From an uncultured Coriobacteriaceae bacterium (GTDB lineage Bacteria; Actinomycetota; Coriobacteriia; Coriobacteriales; Eggerthellaceae), in contig UQDJ01000021.1 of the NCBI GenBank assembly GCA_900539675.1, forward strand, positions 1 to 28,802: DNA of 28,802 bases. Reading direction: 5' to 3'. This document shows, piece after piece, positions 22,221 to 28,802 of this stretch. The position numbers and the translations under genes are program-made. Each line of letters opens with the position of its first letter. Position 1 is the stretch's first letter. The notes below the pieces were generated by a model. It was not told the origin of the DNA. It did not search any database and saw only the letters and a list, made by a program, of their open reading frames with translations.

Positions 22221-22583
22221 CTATTTAGTTGGTGCCTTCATGATGACCGCAACAAACTTGAGCGGCTTATCTGAGATGTTCTTGATGCCATGTGTGCTGC
22301 CGTCTTTGCAGAAAAGGGCATCGCCGGGTACTACGTTGTAGTCAAAGCCGTCTTCGGTGTAAACGCCCTCACCTTCTGTGATGAAGTACAACTCGCCTTC
22401 GCCCACATGTTCATGAATACCTAAAGAGCTGTGAGGGTCTAGGGTGATTTGTGATACGTAGGTAACTTCGCCGCCTACTTCTTTGAGTTGATCTTCAGTA
22501 AGTAGTCTGTCGCGGGTCATGGTTCCTTCGCCGCCGTTGACGCCAGCTACTTGCTGAGTTTCACGATTACGATATACCGGCAT
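22221..22583 (-). CDS. Single-domain cupin protein
   Basis: 120 residues, one small beta-barrel domain. The metal-binding set Gly-Ile-His-x-His, then Glu in Gly-Glu-Leu-Tyr-Phe-Ile-(T/L)-Glu-Gly-Glu-Gly, and His in Asp-Gly-Ser-Thr-His-Gly-Ile is complete, together with the Val-Pro-Gly-Asp turn. Such proteins can be metal-dependent isomerases, dioxygenases or sugar-binding sensors, so the exact role is open. The first 35 residues are outside the barrel. ATG at 22583 follows TAAGGAGGGG on the minus strand, a very strong ribosome site. It is the first gene of a two-gene unit with the small acidic protein. Confidence 0.88.
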   Translation of the reverse strand: MPVYRNRETQQVAGVNGGEGTMTRDRLLTEDQLKEVGGEVTYVSQITLDPHSSLGIHEHVGEGELYFITEGEGVYTEDGFDYNVVPGDALFCKDGSTHGIKNISDKPLKFVAVIMKAPTK

Positions 22584-22928
22584 ACTAGCCCCTCCTTAAT
22601 CGGGAATTTTATTCGTTTCCATAGTAAAACGATGTCATGTTAGGTGCGAGCTTAGGGTGTGAAGTTTTATCAAAGGGTTTCTTTAATAGGCAAAACTACC
22701 ATTGGGTTCAAACTTTGGATGCCATACTCTGAGCTGGATTATTAGAATGCGTTCATGTGTCGAAGTTGTGCAGAAGACGTGGTTGTATCGGGTAGATTGT
22801 GGCATATGCCCAGCTCTGAGCAACAAAAGGGCAACCGTTTCCAACGTTAATATCGCATAAAGGCTGAAAGCGACTATAATCTGCAAGGCATTAAACCAAT
22901 GCCTGAAGCCTTCGGAGAAGGAGCCTTC
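22584..22928. other. 345-nt divergent intergenic region
   Basis: This region separates the cupin unit (minus) from the glycosyltransferase (plus). A perfect TATAAT is at 22875-22880 on the plus strand, with a poor -35, and would start RNA near 22887. On the minus side TACTAT or TAAAAT boxes close to the cupin start are possible but unsure. A 67-codon minus frame inside the gap has no support. Nothing else was recognised. Confidence 0.5.
22875..22880 (+). promoter_or_regulatory. -10 box of the glycosyltransferase promoter
   Basis: Consensus TATAAT preceded by GAC. The expected -35 position (22852-22857) has no good match, so an activator may be needed. The predicted start near 22887 leaves too little leader for a start at 22899 and favours GTG 22929. 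Confidence 0.45.
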
Positions 22929-24248
22929 GTGCTAGCAGATTTCTTTTCGTCACTTTCATTTGTAGATATTTTTAACTACTGTGTTTTCATCGTTTTTTCT
23001 CTGTGCTATGCGTATCAGATTATCTATGTCTTTGTTACGTTGACGAAAAAGCCGCCGAAGCTTACTGCCAAGAAAAATCATCGCTATGCCGTTATTATTT
23101 CGGCTCGCAATGAAAGTGCTGTTATTGGCGATTTGATTCACAGTATTCGCGTTCAGAACTATCCTCAGGAACTTATTGATATTTTTGTCGTTGCTGATAA
23201 TTGCACCGACAACACGGCTGCCGTTGCTCAGGAGGCTGGCGCTATTGTCTTTCCGCGCTTCAATACAGAAGAAGTGGGTAAGGGTTATGCGCTCGATTAC
23301 GGTTTTGCCTGCATCCGTGAACACTATTCAGAAAACGGTTATGAAGCTTACTTCGTCTTCGATGCCGACAACGTGTTAGATGTGAACTACTTCCGTGAAA
23401 TGAACAAGGTTTTCGACAATGGCGCCGATGCTTGTACAAGCTACCGCAACTCTAAGAACTATGGTTCCAATTGGATTACCGCTGGGTACGCCGTCTGGTT
23501 TATGCGCGAGGCTAAATATCTTTCCCAAGCTCGTCTTACTTTGGGTACCAGCTGTGCAGTGTCTGGCACGGGCTTTTTTGTTAATGCAAAAATTATTGAT
23601 GAAATGGGCGGCTGGAAGTACCACCTGCTCACCGAAGATATCGAATTTTCCACCAATACTATTTTGCAGGGTCGTCGCATCATGTATTGTCCGACGGCGA
23701 TGCTCTACGACGAACAGCCCCTTACGTTTCGCGATTCATGGAATCAGCGCTTTCGCTGGGCTAAGGGTTTTTACCAGGTATTCTTTGGCTACGGTGGTCA
23801 GCTGTTTAAGGGTATGTTTACCAATCCCAAGGGTACTCGCTTTGCGTGCTATGACATGCTGATGACTATTTGTCCTGCTATGTTGCTCACCATTATCACG
23901 GTGATATTCAATTTAGCTATTGTGATTTTGGGTATCACGGGCACTATGTCTATGGGCGCAATGATCATGTCATCGCTGTCGTCTATTTTCTTCTGCCTGT
24001 TCAACTTCACGCTGTTCATGTTTATGTTTGGCGCACTGACTACCTTTACCGAATGGGATAACATTCATGCACCAGCGCGCAAGAAGATTTTCTACATGTT
24101 CACGTTCCCGCTGTTCATGATTACCTACATTCCTATCGCTTTGGTTGCGCTGGTCAAGAAAGCTTCTTGGAAACCAATTCAGCACAGCATTTCCGTCGAT
24201 GTGCAGGAATTTGCTCAGGCGAATGCCAAGAATACCGACCGCATCTAA
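22929..24248 (+). CDS. Membrane-bound family 2 glycosyltransferase
   Basis: 439 residues from GTG 22929. One N-terminal membrane segment comes first (Ile-Phe-Asn-Tyr-Cys-Val-Phe-Ile-Val-Phe region). The GT-A catalytic domain follows: Val-Ile-Ile-Ser-Ala-Arg-Asn-Glu, Val-Ala-Asp-Asn-Cys-Thr-Asp-Asn-Thr, Asp145-Ala-Asp-Asn (metal-binding DxD), Leu-Leu-Thr-Glu-Asp-Ile-Glu (catalytic base) and Gln-Arg-Phe-Arg-Trp-Ala-Lys-Gly. Two or three C-terminal membrane spans end it. This layout is that of processive or lipid-acceptor GT2 enzymes that make surface polysaccharide or glycolipid from nucleotide sugars at the inner face of the membrane. No polysaccharide cluster surrounds it, so the product is unknown. 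GTG 22929 has AAGGAG five nt upstream; ATG 22899 has a weaker site and would add 10 residues. Confidence 0.9.
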   Translation: MLADFFSSLSFVDIFNYCVFIVFSLCYAYQIIYVFVTLTKKPPKLTAKKNHRYAVIISARNESAVIGDLIHSIRVQNYPQELIDIFVVADNCTDNTAAVAQEAGAIVFPRFNTEEVGKGYALDYGFACIREHYSENGYEAYFVFDADNVLDVNYFREMNKVFDNGADACTSYRNSKNYGSNWITAGYAVWFMREAKYLSQARLTLGTSCAVSGTGFFVNAKIIDEMGGWKYHLLTEDIEFSTNTILQGRRIMYCPTAMLYDEQPLTFRDSWNQRFRWAKGFYQVFFGYGGQLFKGMFTNPKGTRFACYDMLMTICPAMLLTIITVIFNLAIVILGITGTMSMGAMIMSSLSSIFFCLFNFTLFMFMFGALTTFTEWDNIHAPARKKIFYMFTFPLFMITYIPIALVALVKKASWKPIQHSISVDVQEFAQANAKNTDRI

Positions 24249-24272
24249 TTGATACATTGTCAGTTGCTATCT

Positions 24273-24336
24273 GGATGGTGCACCGGATGGATGGTGCACC
24301 GGATGGATGGTGTACCGGATGGATGGTGCACCGGAT
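24273..24336. repeat. 16-bp tandem array, about four copies, each with a GGTGCACC palindrome
   Basis: The unit GGATGGATGGTGCACC occurs at 24285-24300, 24301-24316 (one change, TGTACC) and 24317-24332, with a shortened unit at 24273-24284 and a partial end. It fills most of the 90-nt gap between the convergent glycosyltransferase and comFC genes. No T-run is present. Confidence 0.92.
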
Positions 24337-24338
24337 TC

Positions 24339-25145
24339 CTATGCCCGTGCAAAGGTGAGGCCGCTGACAATCAAAGCTCCGCTATGACGTAATTCTTCTG
24401 CTGCAGCAAAGAGGGTGGCACCAGTTGTGAACACGTCATCGATCAGAATGAAGCGCGTGCCATCCTTAAGATCGCTGTTTGGGATACTGTGTGAGTCTTT
24501 GGGAGTAATATGAGACGTCGCACCCATGGCAACCAGCCAGGGTTTAGTCACATGAAAAGAATGGCGCATATTGTTCAGGCGCTCTTGGCCATTGAGTGCG
24601 CGTTGATCTTGACGCTTGCGTGGTGCAGGGGCAAGGATGTTCCACAGAGGAATGCCGGTTAGTTCGCTCACACTTTTCGCAATCAGCTGTAAATGGTCAA
24701 AACCGCGCTGTCGCAGCGCTTCTTTTCGGGTGGGTATGGGTACCAAGACGCTCTGCGAAATCCAACGTGCAGGTATAGCATCGGCTGTGATGGAAGCTAT
24801 AACCCGAGCCAGTCGTTGTTCACCGCGATCCTTATAGCAGGTGATGATGCGACGGGTGTCGTTGGATAGTTGTACAGCGCTAATGCACCCATCAAGGGGA
24901 AATTCATCTAAGTGTTTCCAGCTCAAAATAAAGTGATTGCATTCAGTACATATTGCTTTTCCAAAAGCAGCACCACAGGTTGTACAACAGAATAGTTGAT
25001 CAATGTAAGGAAGCTTGCGCAAGCAGGTATTGCAGATCAGCTCACCTACCTCATCGCAAATTGCGCATCGGGTTGGCCACAGTGTCTCTGCACTCACGTA
25101 GGCAAGCAGCTGTGCCGATTGCTTGATGGTCTCAAAAAGAGACAT
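24339..25145 (-). CDS. comFC: ComFC-like phosphoribosyltransferase-domain protein
   Basis: 268 residues from ATG 25145 (minus strand). AGGAAGGG lies eight nt upstream; the GTG at 25154 in the same frame sits too close to that site. The N-terminal part has a double Cys4 zinc module (Cys-Ala-Ile-Cys, Cys-Asn-Thr-Cys, Cys-Thr-Thr-Cys, Cys-Thr-Glu-Cys). The middle has Tyr-Lys-Asp-Arg-Gly, Val-Pro-Ile-Pro, Arg-Gln-Arg-Gly-Phe-(D/N) and Arg-Lys-Arg-x-Asp-Gln. The C-terminal part has the PRPP-binding loop Ile-Leu-Ile-Asp-Asp-Val-Phe-Thr-Thr-Gly-Ala-Thr. ComFC-type proteins support DNA uptake in competent bacteria, but they are also found in species without known competence. No other com gene is in the window. 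It is convergent with the glycosyltransferase and divergent from the structured region at 25563-25823. Confidence 0.93.
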   Translation of the reverse strand: MSLFETIKQSAQLLAYVSAETLWPTRCAICDEVGELICNTCLRKLPYIDQLFCCTTCGAAFGKAICTECNHFILSWKHLDEFPLDGCISAVQLSNDTRRIITCYKDRGEQRLARVIASITADAIPARWISQSVLVPIPTRKEALRQRGFDHLQLIAKSVSELTGIPLWNILAPAPRKRQDQRALNGQERLNNMRHSFHVTKPWLVAMGATSHITPKDSHSIPNSDLKDGTRFILIDDVFTTGATLFAAAEELRHSGALIVSGLTFARA

Positions 25146-25185
25146 AACACACACCCTTCCTGGCTGACCAGATCTGACTGAGCGA

Positions 25186-25255
25186 ATCTGACTTACAGGC
25201 CTGACTTACAGAACCTCACTTGCAGAACCTCACTTGCGCCGCCTGATTTGCAGAA
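25186..25255. repeat. Degenerate 14-bp tandem array upstream of comFC
   Basis: Five units of 14 bp: ATCTGACTTACAGG, CCTGACTTACAGAA, CCTCACTTGCAGAA, CCTCACTTGCGCCG, CCTGATTTGCAGAA. A looser copy (GATCTGACTGAGCGA) precedes them. On the minus strand this lies 40-110 nt before the comFC start, so it may be in its leader. Confidence 0.85.
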
Positions 25256-25526
25256 CCCGTTCGATAAGCTTTGTACTTATCAACAAGAAAAGCTTTTCGG
25301 TCGAAAAAGGGGTTCTGTGCGGTGCGGGGTGTGCGGCCGCATCACAACAGTATCTTATATATCGGTTAAGACGGACTTGTTTCATAGCTTAGTTTCATTA
25401 AGAGGACTTGCCTCTCGTGTTGAAGCTACTGGCAAACTCCATACCTCAACCATATACAATAGTGTGCCATCGTTCGTGCAAAAATAGTGGATCTAAATTT
25501 GAAAATAATTGCAACTCTGCAGGTTT

Positions 25527-25557
25527 GCGCAAGCATACTTGCGCTATCTGCTAGACT
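25527..25557 (+). promoter_or_regulatory. Candidate promoter with overlapping operator for the structured RNA
   Basis: TAGACT at 25552-25557 fits a TAnnnT -10 box and would start RNA near 25563-25565, exactly where the long closing helix begins. The -35 zone overlaps the perfect inverted repeat GCGCAAG/CTTGCGC (25527-25533, 25538-25544), which could be a repressor site. No good -35 hexamer at 17 nt. Confidence 0.35.
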
Positions 25558-25562
25558 GAGGA

Positions 25563-25823
25563 ATGCTCTCTTTCAGGTCTGTGGTTGCGGATTTTCCTAG
25601 TCCAAGGCAGATGCGGTCGAAAGGATCCACGTAAGTTACCGATAGAGCTTTCCTTGGTGGGTTTATAGGCGTATCGGAACGATCATGGCGCATCCTAGAG
25701 GTAAGTCGCACCGTCCGCGGTTTTGCGGCATAGGGTCGCACGGGCGAGAGGACGATGTCCAATAAGGGCTTGGTTCCAGTGCGCGAGTGTGGGGTCAAAG
25801 ACCAGGTCAGCTGAAAGAGGCAT
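25563..25823 (+). ncRNA. Candidate structured RNA, about 261 nt, class unidentified
   Basis: The two ends pair: ATGC plus CTCTTTCAG (25563-25566 and 25568-25576, T25567 bulged) with CTGAAAGAGGCAT (25811-25823), 13 bp. CTG/CAG and TGG/CCA next to it could extend the helix. Inside are CTAG and GATGCG (25597-25600, 25610-25615) with CGCATC and CTAG (25689-25698); CCGATA (25639-25644) with TATCGG (25672-25677); CCGC/GCGG (25715-25718, 25725-25728); GGAC/GTCC (25750-25753, 25757-25760); and CCAAGG (25602-25607) with CCTTGG (25652-25657), a possible pseudoknot. No protein fits on either strand. It may be a separate RNA or the leader of the next gene, whose ATG is 32 nt downstream with no terminator between. 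I could not match it to RNase P, tmRNA or SRP RNA. The minus strand is possible but lacks promoter support. Confidence 0.5.
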
Positions 25824-25854
25824 ATAAGTGTAGATGTATGGAAGGATTGGTTTG

Positions 25855-26907
25855 ATGAAACGCGCATCAATTCTTGTGTTGAGTTTAGTGGTGGCGTTAT
25901 GTTTTGCTTTGTCACTTGCTGGTTGCGCTTCTAATGATTACAAGCCCGAATTGAAGAGCCAGACGGTTGACGATTCGGCATTGAATACTCCTGGTACGTT
26001 GCGTGTAGGCGTTAACGCATCCAATCCTCCTTATGCTGCCGAAGCATCAGGCTCCATTGTGGGCATTGATGTGGATACGGCAGCAGCACTTGCTGACGCA
26101 ATGGGTCTCAAGCTTGAATTGGTTGACGTAGGAACGGCAACCGACCAGGCATTTACCAAAGACAGCGTAGATATTGTTATGGGTGTAACCGAGCAAAACG
26201 CTGCCTATTGGCTCAGTGATCCATATATGACTTCAGCCATTGCGCTGTTCTCGTTAACCCAGAATGCTCAGGCACCAACGGCTAGTGGTTCGTTTAAGGT
26301 TGCTGCACAGTCATCTTCCATGAGCGCTTGGGAGGTAACCGATCATTACGGTGAGGGTTGCCTGGAGAATACCACCGATCCCAATGCTGCCTTTGATGCT
26401 CTTTCTACTGGTTCGGTCAACTATGTTGCTGCTGATAGTACGATTGGCGAATACGTGGTTCACACTTCCGGTATTGAGGCGTATCCAATCGCATTGCTGC
26501 AGGAAACCACTCCCTTACATGTAGCGGTATCCACCAACAATAAGGCATTGCAGCAGGCAGTTTCTCGGGCGTTAACCTCGCTGGTAAACGGTGGCGTTAT
26601 TGATGTGGTGCAAGGCTACTGGTTAGGCGGCAAGGTAGATATCTCTTCCTTAAAGGTTATTCCTGCTCCGGCTAAATCTGAAGATACGCAAGCGAGCGAA
26701 GGCGATACCGTCTCTTCTGGGAATACTGCAACTACCTCTACGGATTCATCGAACAGCTCCGGTAAATCCAACACTTCGTCAACCTCGAATTCTGGGAATT
26801 CGGGAAACTCTAGCAGGTCATCTAGCTCCACGGGCTCGACCGGTACTTCTACGAGCTCTGGTACTTCCACCTCTTCTGGATCAAGCTCATCAAATAGCAA
26901 CGGCTAA
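25855..26907 (+). CDS. Solute-binding lipoprotein of the amino-acid ABC type with Ser-rich tail
   Basis: 350 residues from ATG 25855. A lipoprotein signal peptide ends in Leu-Ser-Leu-Ala-Gly-Cys, with Cys24 as the expected lipidated residue, so the mature protein is anchored on the outside of the membrane. Residues about 50-275 match the family 3 solute-binding domain: Gly-Thr-Leu-Arg-Val-Gly-Val-Asn, Pro-Pro-Tyr, Gly-Ile-Asp-Val-Asp, Asp-Ile-Val-Met-Gly-Val-Thr and a final Val-Val-Gln-Gly-Tyr-Trp-Leu. Such domains pass amino acids or similar solutes to a permease. No permease or ATPase gene follows, so it is an orphan binder or a sensor. The last 70 or so residues are almost only Ser, Thr, Gly and Asn, unusual at the C-terminus of this family. 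GAAGGA lies eight nt before the ATG. Confidence 0.87.
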   Translation: MKRASILVLSLVVALCFALSLAGCASNDYKPELKSQTVDDSALNTPGTLRVGVNASNPPYAAEASGSIVGIDVDTAAALADAMGLKLELVDVGTATDQAFTKDSVDIVMGVTEQNAAYWLSDPYMTSAIALFSLTQNAQAPTASGSFKVAAQSSSMSAWEVTDHYGEGCLENTTDPNAAFDALSTGSVNYVAADSTIGEYVVHTSGIEAYPIALLQETTPLHVAVSTNNKALQQAVSRALTSLVNGGVIDVVQGYWLGGKVDISSLKVIPAPAKSEDTQASEGDTVSSGNTATTSTDSSNSSGKSNTSSTSNSGNSGNSSRSSSSTGSTGTSTSSGTSTSSGSSSSNSNG

Positions 26908-26957
26908 GCGCTTGCTTGCACCCGTTTAAGCTGTGAAAGTCCCAAGATTTGGGCAAT

Positions 26958-27000
26958 AAGAAGGCCTGTCGCTTGGATGGTGGCAGGCCTTCTTTGTTGT
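26958..27000 (+). terminator. Terminator of the solute-binding gene
   Basis: AAGAAGGCCTGTC (26958-26970) pairs with GGCAGGCCTTCTT (26982-26994), one G-T pair, and is followed by TGTTGT. A small hairpin CCCAA-GAT-TTGGG (26941-26953) precedes it. Confidence 0.8.
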
Positions 27001-27153
27001 CTTCTGCTTTATCCTATCCCACAAACGGCCCATGAACTGGCTTTTTGTTGATCAAGTTTCGAGACGTTAACAAACGATCAGCGCGAAGTCCTGTGAAAGA
27101 CGTTGTTCTATTCTAGGAAGGGAGAAATGGTTCACAAGTAAGAAGGGGTAGGT

Positions 27154-28431
27154 ATGTATCAGCAGAATTCTAATCCTCCCACGCCTCCGATGAATACTGA
27201 CGGTCAGGGATATGCTGCATCGAATCCTACGGCATCCGCAGTTTCAGGCGGAGGTATGCCTGGTGGTGCTTCCAATGGGGGTAACAATCATCACAGCCAT
27301 CATTCTGGTGGGGTAAAGTCATGGAAAGTGTTTTTGGTTGCCTTTGTAGGCGCTCTGGTAGCTTGTGTATTGGCGCTGGGTGTTTACACGCTGGCTTTTC
27401 ACAATGACAATCAGCAGCTTGGAGGATCGGGTGGAACGTCCATTACGGTCCAGGGTGACGACACCACCTTACCCGAGGCGGTTGCTCAAAAGTGCTTACC
27501 TTCTGTGGTAAATATTGACGTGTATACGCAGCAGCAGCCACAGGGTTTGATGGGGCTCACGCAGGGTGGTCAGGGCAGTAACAGCCTGACCGAATCTTCC
27601 TTGGGATCGGGCATCATCATCTCATCTGATGGTTATATCCTGACAAATTATCACGTGGTTGAAGGAGCCGATCAGCTCAAAGTTACTGCTCAGGGCGGCG
27701 AATATCAGGCAAAGGTGGTAGGCACTGATCCTACAAGCGATTTGGCGGTAGTCAAGATTGATGCACAGAATTTGACTGCTATCGAAATTGGTTCTTCTTC
27801 CGATTTGACGGTTGGCGAATGGGTCATGGCTGCAGGAAGCCCCTTTGGTCTTGAGCAGTCTGTTTCAACGGGTATTGTTTCAGCAACGAGCCGCAGCACC
27901 ACGCAACAGATTAGCCAGGATGGTACCACGGCTGCCTATACCAACATGATTCAGACCGATGCTGCCATTAATCCGGGCAATTCCGGTGGCGCGCTGGTGG
28001 ATAGCGATGGCAAGCTCATCGGCGTCAATACGCTGATTGCTTCGTCTTCGGGTACGTCTTCCGGTGTAGGCTTTGCAATCCCGGTTGATTACGCAATGAA
28101 TATTGCTCAGCAGATTATTGATGGTAAGACGCCATCACATGCGGCATTGGGTGTATCGTGCACCACTATCAATAGCCAGATGGCTCAGTATTATCACCTG
28201 CCAACTGATCATGGTGCCTATATCTCTTCGGTGATATCTGGTTCCGCTGCCGATAAGGCTGGTTTGAAGCAGGGCGATATTATTACCAAGGTGGGCGATA
28301 CCAACATTGATTCTTCTTCGGATGTGGTATTGGCAGTTCGTTCGCACAACGTAGGAGATACGCTCAGCATTACGTACAATCGCGATGGTCAGGAATCTTC
28401 AGTGGATGTAACGCTGGGTTCTGACTCATAG
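27154..28431 (+). CDS. htrA: Membrane-anchored HtrA/DegP-type serine protease with PDZ domain
   Basis: 425 residues. Residues 1-55 are a Gly/Ser/Asn/His-rich cytoplasmic tail (with His-His-Ser-His-His). A single membrane span follows at about 58-80, so the rest faces outward. The S1C protease domain has the triad His167 (Thr-Asn-Tyr-His-Val-Val), Asp196 (Ser-Asp-Leu-Ala-Val-Val-Lys) and Ser277 (Gly-Asn-Ser-Gly-Gly-Ala). A single PDZ domain (about 325-420) contains Ser-Ala-Ala-Asp-Lys-Ala-Gly-Leu-Lys-Gln-Gly-Asp-Ile-Ile. HtrA proteins degrade or refold damaged surface and secreted proteins under stress. ATG at 27154 has AGAAGGGG upstream. It is monocistronic between two terminators. A possible -10 (TATTCT 27109-27114) lacks a matching -35; an alternative control region is not visible. 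Confidence 0.95.
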   Translation: MYQQNSNPPTPPMNTDGQGYAASNPTASAVSGGGMPGGASNGGNNHHSHHSGGVKSWKVFLVAFVGALVACVLALGVYTLAFHNDNQQLGGSGGTSITVQGDDTTLPEAVAQKCLPSVVNIDVYTQQQPQGLMGLTQGGQGSNSLTESSLGSGIIISSDGYILTNYHVVEGADQLKVTAQGGEYQAKVVGTDPTSDLAVVKIDAQNLTAIEIGSSSDLTVGEWVMAAGSPFGLEQSVSTGIVSATSRSTTQQISQDGTTAAYTNMIQTDAAINPGNSGGALVDSDGKLIGVNTLIASSSGTSSGVGFAIPVDYAMNIAQQIIDGKTPSHAALGVSCTTINSQMAQYYHLPTDHGAYISSVISGSAADKAGLKQGDIITKVGDTNIDSSSDVVLAVRSHNVGDTLSITYNRDGQESSVDVTLGSDS

Positions 28432-28561
28432 AAGGTATACATCAACACTCTTTCAATGCGAGTGTCGGGTATGGATACCCAGTGTGCGTTGTGTGCCAGT
28501 AAGACTATCCGTACGCAAGCATTGTGCGAAACGTTACAGCTTGAATAAGTTTTAATGACTG

Positions 28562-28600
28562 ACAGGTGTCGTCCCGAATGGGGCGGCACCTGTGTTGTAG
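28562..28600 (+). terminator. htrA terminator
   Basis: ACAGGTGTCGTCCC (28562-28575) pairs with GGGGCGGCACCTGT (28580-28593), allowing G-T pairs, loop GAAT, then GTTGTAG. Between the htrA stop and this stem lie two small hairpins, ACACT/AGTGT (28446-28465) and GGGTAT/ATACCC (28467-28480). Confidence 0.75.
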
Positions 28601-28632
28601 GGTAGGAATGATTCGTAGGAAAGGCGGTGCAC

Positions 28633-28802
28633 GTGGTGTCCACGCGTGAAAATGAAATAACTATTCGCCCGGCAACCTTGTTGGATGTTTCAGCGGTTAC
28701 TAAGCTGGCATACGCTTTATGGAACGATAGCGATCTTCAGGAATTGCATCAGGAAATGCGCAGCATTATTCCGGCAAATGATGCCATTATCTACTTGGCC
28801 TT
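28633..28802 (+). CDS. GNAT acetyltransferase, N-terminal fragment (aminoglycoside 6'-N-acetyltransferase-like)
   Basis: The frame is open from GTG 28633 to the window end (56 codons visible). It begins Val-Val-Ser-Thr-Arg-Glu-Asn-Glu, then Ile-Thr-Ile-Arg-Pro-Ala-Thr-Leu-Leu-Asp, the standard first strand of GNAT enzymes. Leu-Ala-Tyr-Ala-Leu-Trp-Asn-Asp followed by Leu-Gln-Glu-Leu-His-Gln-Glu-Met is like the 'LR.aLWpd...eel..E' segment of AAC(6')-type and related acetyltransferases. The acetyl-CoA site lies beyond the window, so neither activity nor resistance can be claimed. AGGAAAGG at 28617-28624 is eight nt before GTG 28633; GTG 28627 and 28636 in the same frame are alternatives. Confidence 0.7.
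   Translation, partial: MVSTRENEITIRPATLLDVSAVTKLAYALWNDSDLQELHQEMRSIIPANDAIIYLA

Larger units (their letters stand above)
25146..25562. other. First part of the 709-nt gap: repeats and palindromes, no gene supported
   Basis: After the comFC start come the 14-bp array (25186-25255), then a more AT-rich stretch with two perfect palindromes, GAAAAGCTTTTC (25287-25298) and TGCGGCCGCA (25332-25341), a small hairpin AGAGG-ACTTG-CCTCT (near 25401), and GCGCAAG-CATA-CTTGCGC (25527-25544). A 79-codon frame (25248-25487) starts with TTG inside the repeats and lacks a ribosome site, so it is not called. Confidence 0.5.

Noticed and set aside
22683..22886. 67-codon minus-strand frame in the cupin/glycosyltransferase gap
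   Set aside because: No ribosome site or family match; overlaps the TATAAT box.
24273..24336. CRISPR-like reading of the 16-bp array
   Set aside because: Units are directly adjacent with no spacers, so it is a minisatellite and not CRISPR.
25248..25487. 79-codon plus-strand frame with a Cys-x-x-Cys pair
   Set aside because: Starts with TTG inside a tandem repeat, has no ribosome site and no recognisable family.
25798..25812. GACCAGGTCAG resembling part of SRP RNA
   Set aside because: The essential GGAAGCAG-type core of SRP RNA is absent, and the surrounding fold does not fit.
25544..25915. 123-codon minus-strand frame across the structured region
   Set aside because: No ribosome site, no known family, overlaps the lipoprotein start; the helix pattern explains the sequence better.
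26616..26900. 94-codon acidic minus-strand frame
   Set aside because: It is the complement of the Ser/Thr/Gly-rich tail of the lipoprotein gene.

Overview
The window looks like chromosomal core DNA of a Coriobacteriia-class actinobacterium, probably Eggerthellales. This is inference. It rests on GC content near 50% by eye, the family mix (RicT/PSP1, two DegV proteins, high-molecular-weight rubredoxin, ThyX, class I two-subunit fumarase, a PflX-type radical SAM protein) and protein style. A small genome such as Cryptobacterium would fit. No prophage, insertion sequence or CRISPR array was seen.

Layout. 1-8.9 kb (+): the tail of an SppA-like peptidase, a divergent MetRS-family synthetase, ribosomal protein L31 with a long Ala/Glu/Lys tail, a flavin reductase-rubredoxin fusion, ThyX, a DUF1385 membrane protein and a type IA topoisomerase with four Cys4 modules. 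9.0-17.3 kb (+): a tightly packed run mdh, fumarase alpha, fumarase beta, tmk, holB, ricT, pncB, degV, with several gene overlaps. tmk-holB-ricT is a conserved block in Gram-positive bacteria; mdh and fumarase catalyse consecutive malate/oxaloacetate and malate/fumarate steps. 17.5-20.7 kb (+): a second degV, a degenerate beta-hydroxyacid-dehydrogenase-like protein with a Cys/His tail, a PflX-like radical SAM gene with a terminator-like hairpin in its first codons, and tRNA-Thr(UGU). 20.9-22.6 kb (-): alpha/beta hydrolase, a small acidic protein and a cupin. 22.9-24.2 kb (+): a membrane glycosyltransferase. 24.3-25.1 kb (-): comFC. 25.15-25.85 kb: a 709-nt gap. 25.9-28.8 kb (+): a solute-binding lipoprotein, a membrane-anchored HtrA protease and the start of a GNAT acetyltransferase.

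The most promising undescribed element is in the gap between comFC and the lipoprotein gene. A roughly 260-nt segment (25563-25823) is closed by a 13-bp helix joining its two ends, contains further nested complementary segments, and has a possible -10 box just upstream. It carries no convincing gene. It looks like a structured noncoding RNA or a long leader. Its closeness to comFC makes the raiA RNA class worth testing, but I could not identify it. Other notable points are the metal-binding-type tail at 19377-19496, the hairpin pair at the start of the radical SAM gene, an 18-bp perfect palindrome between mdh and fumarase, a possible leader peptide coupled to thyX, a hairpin in the rpmE leader, and short tandem arrays in several gaps.
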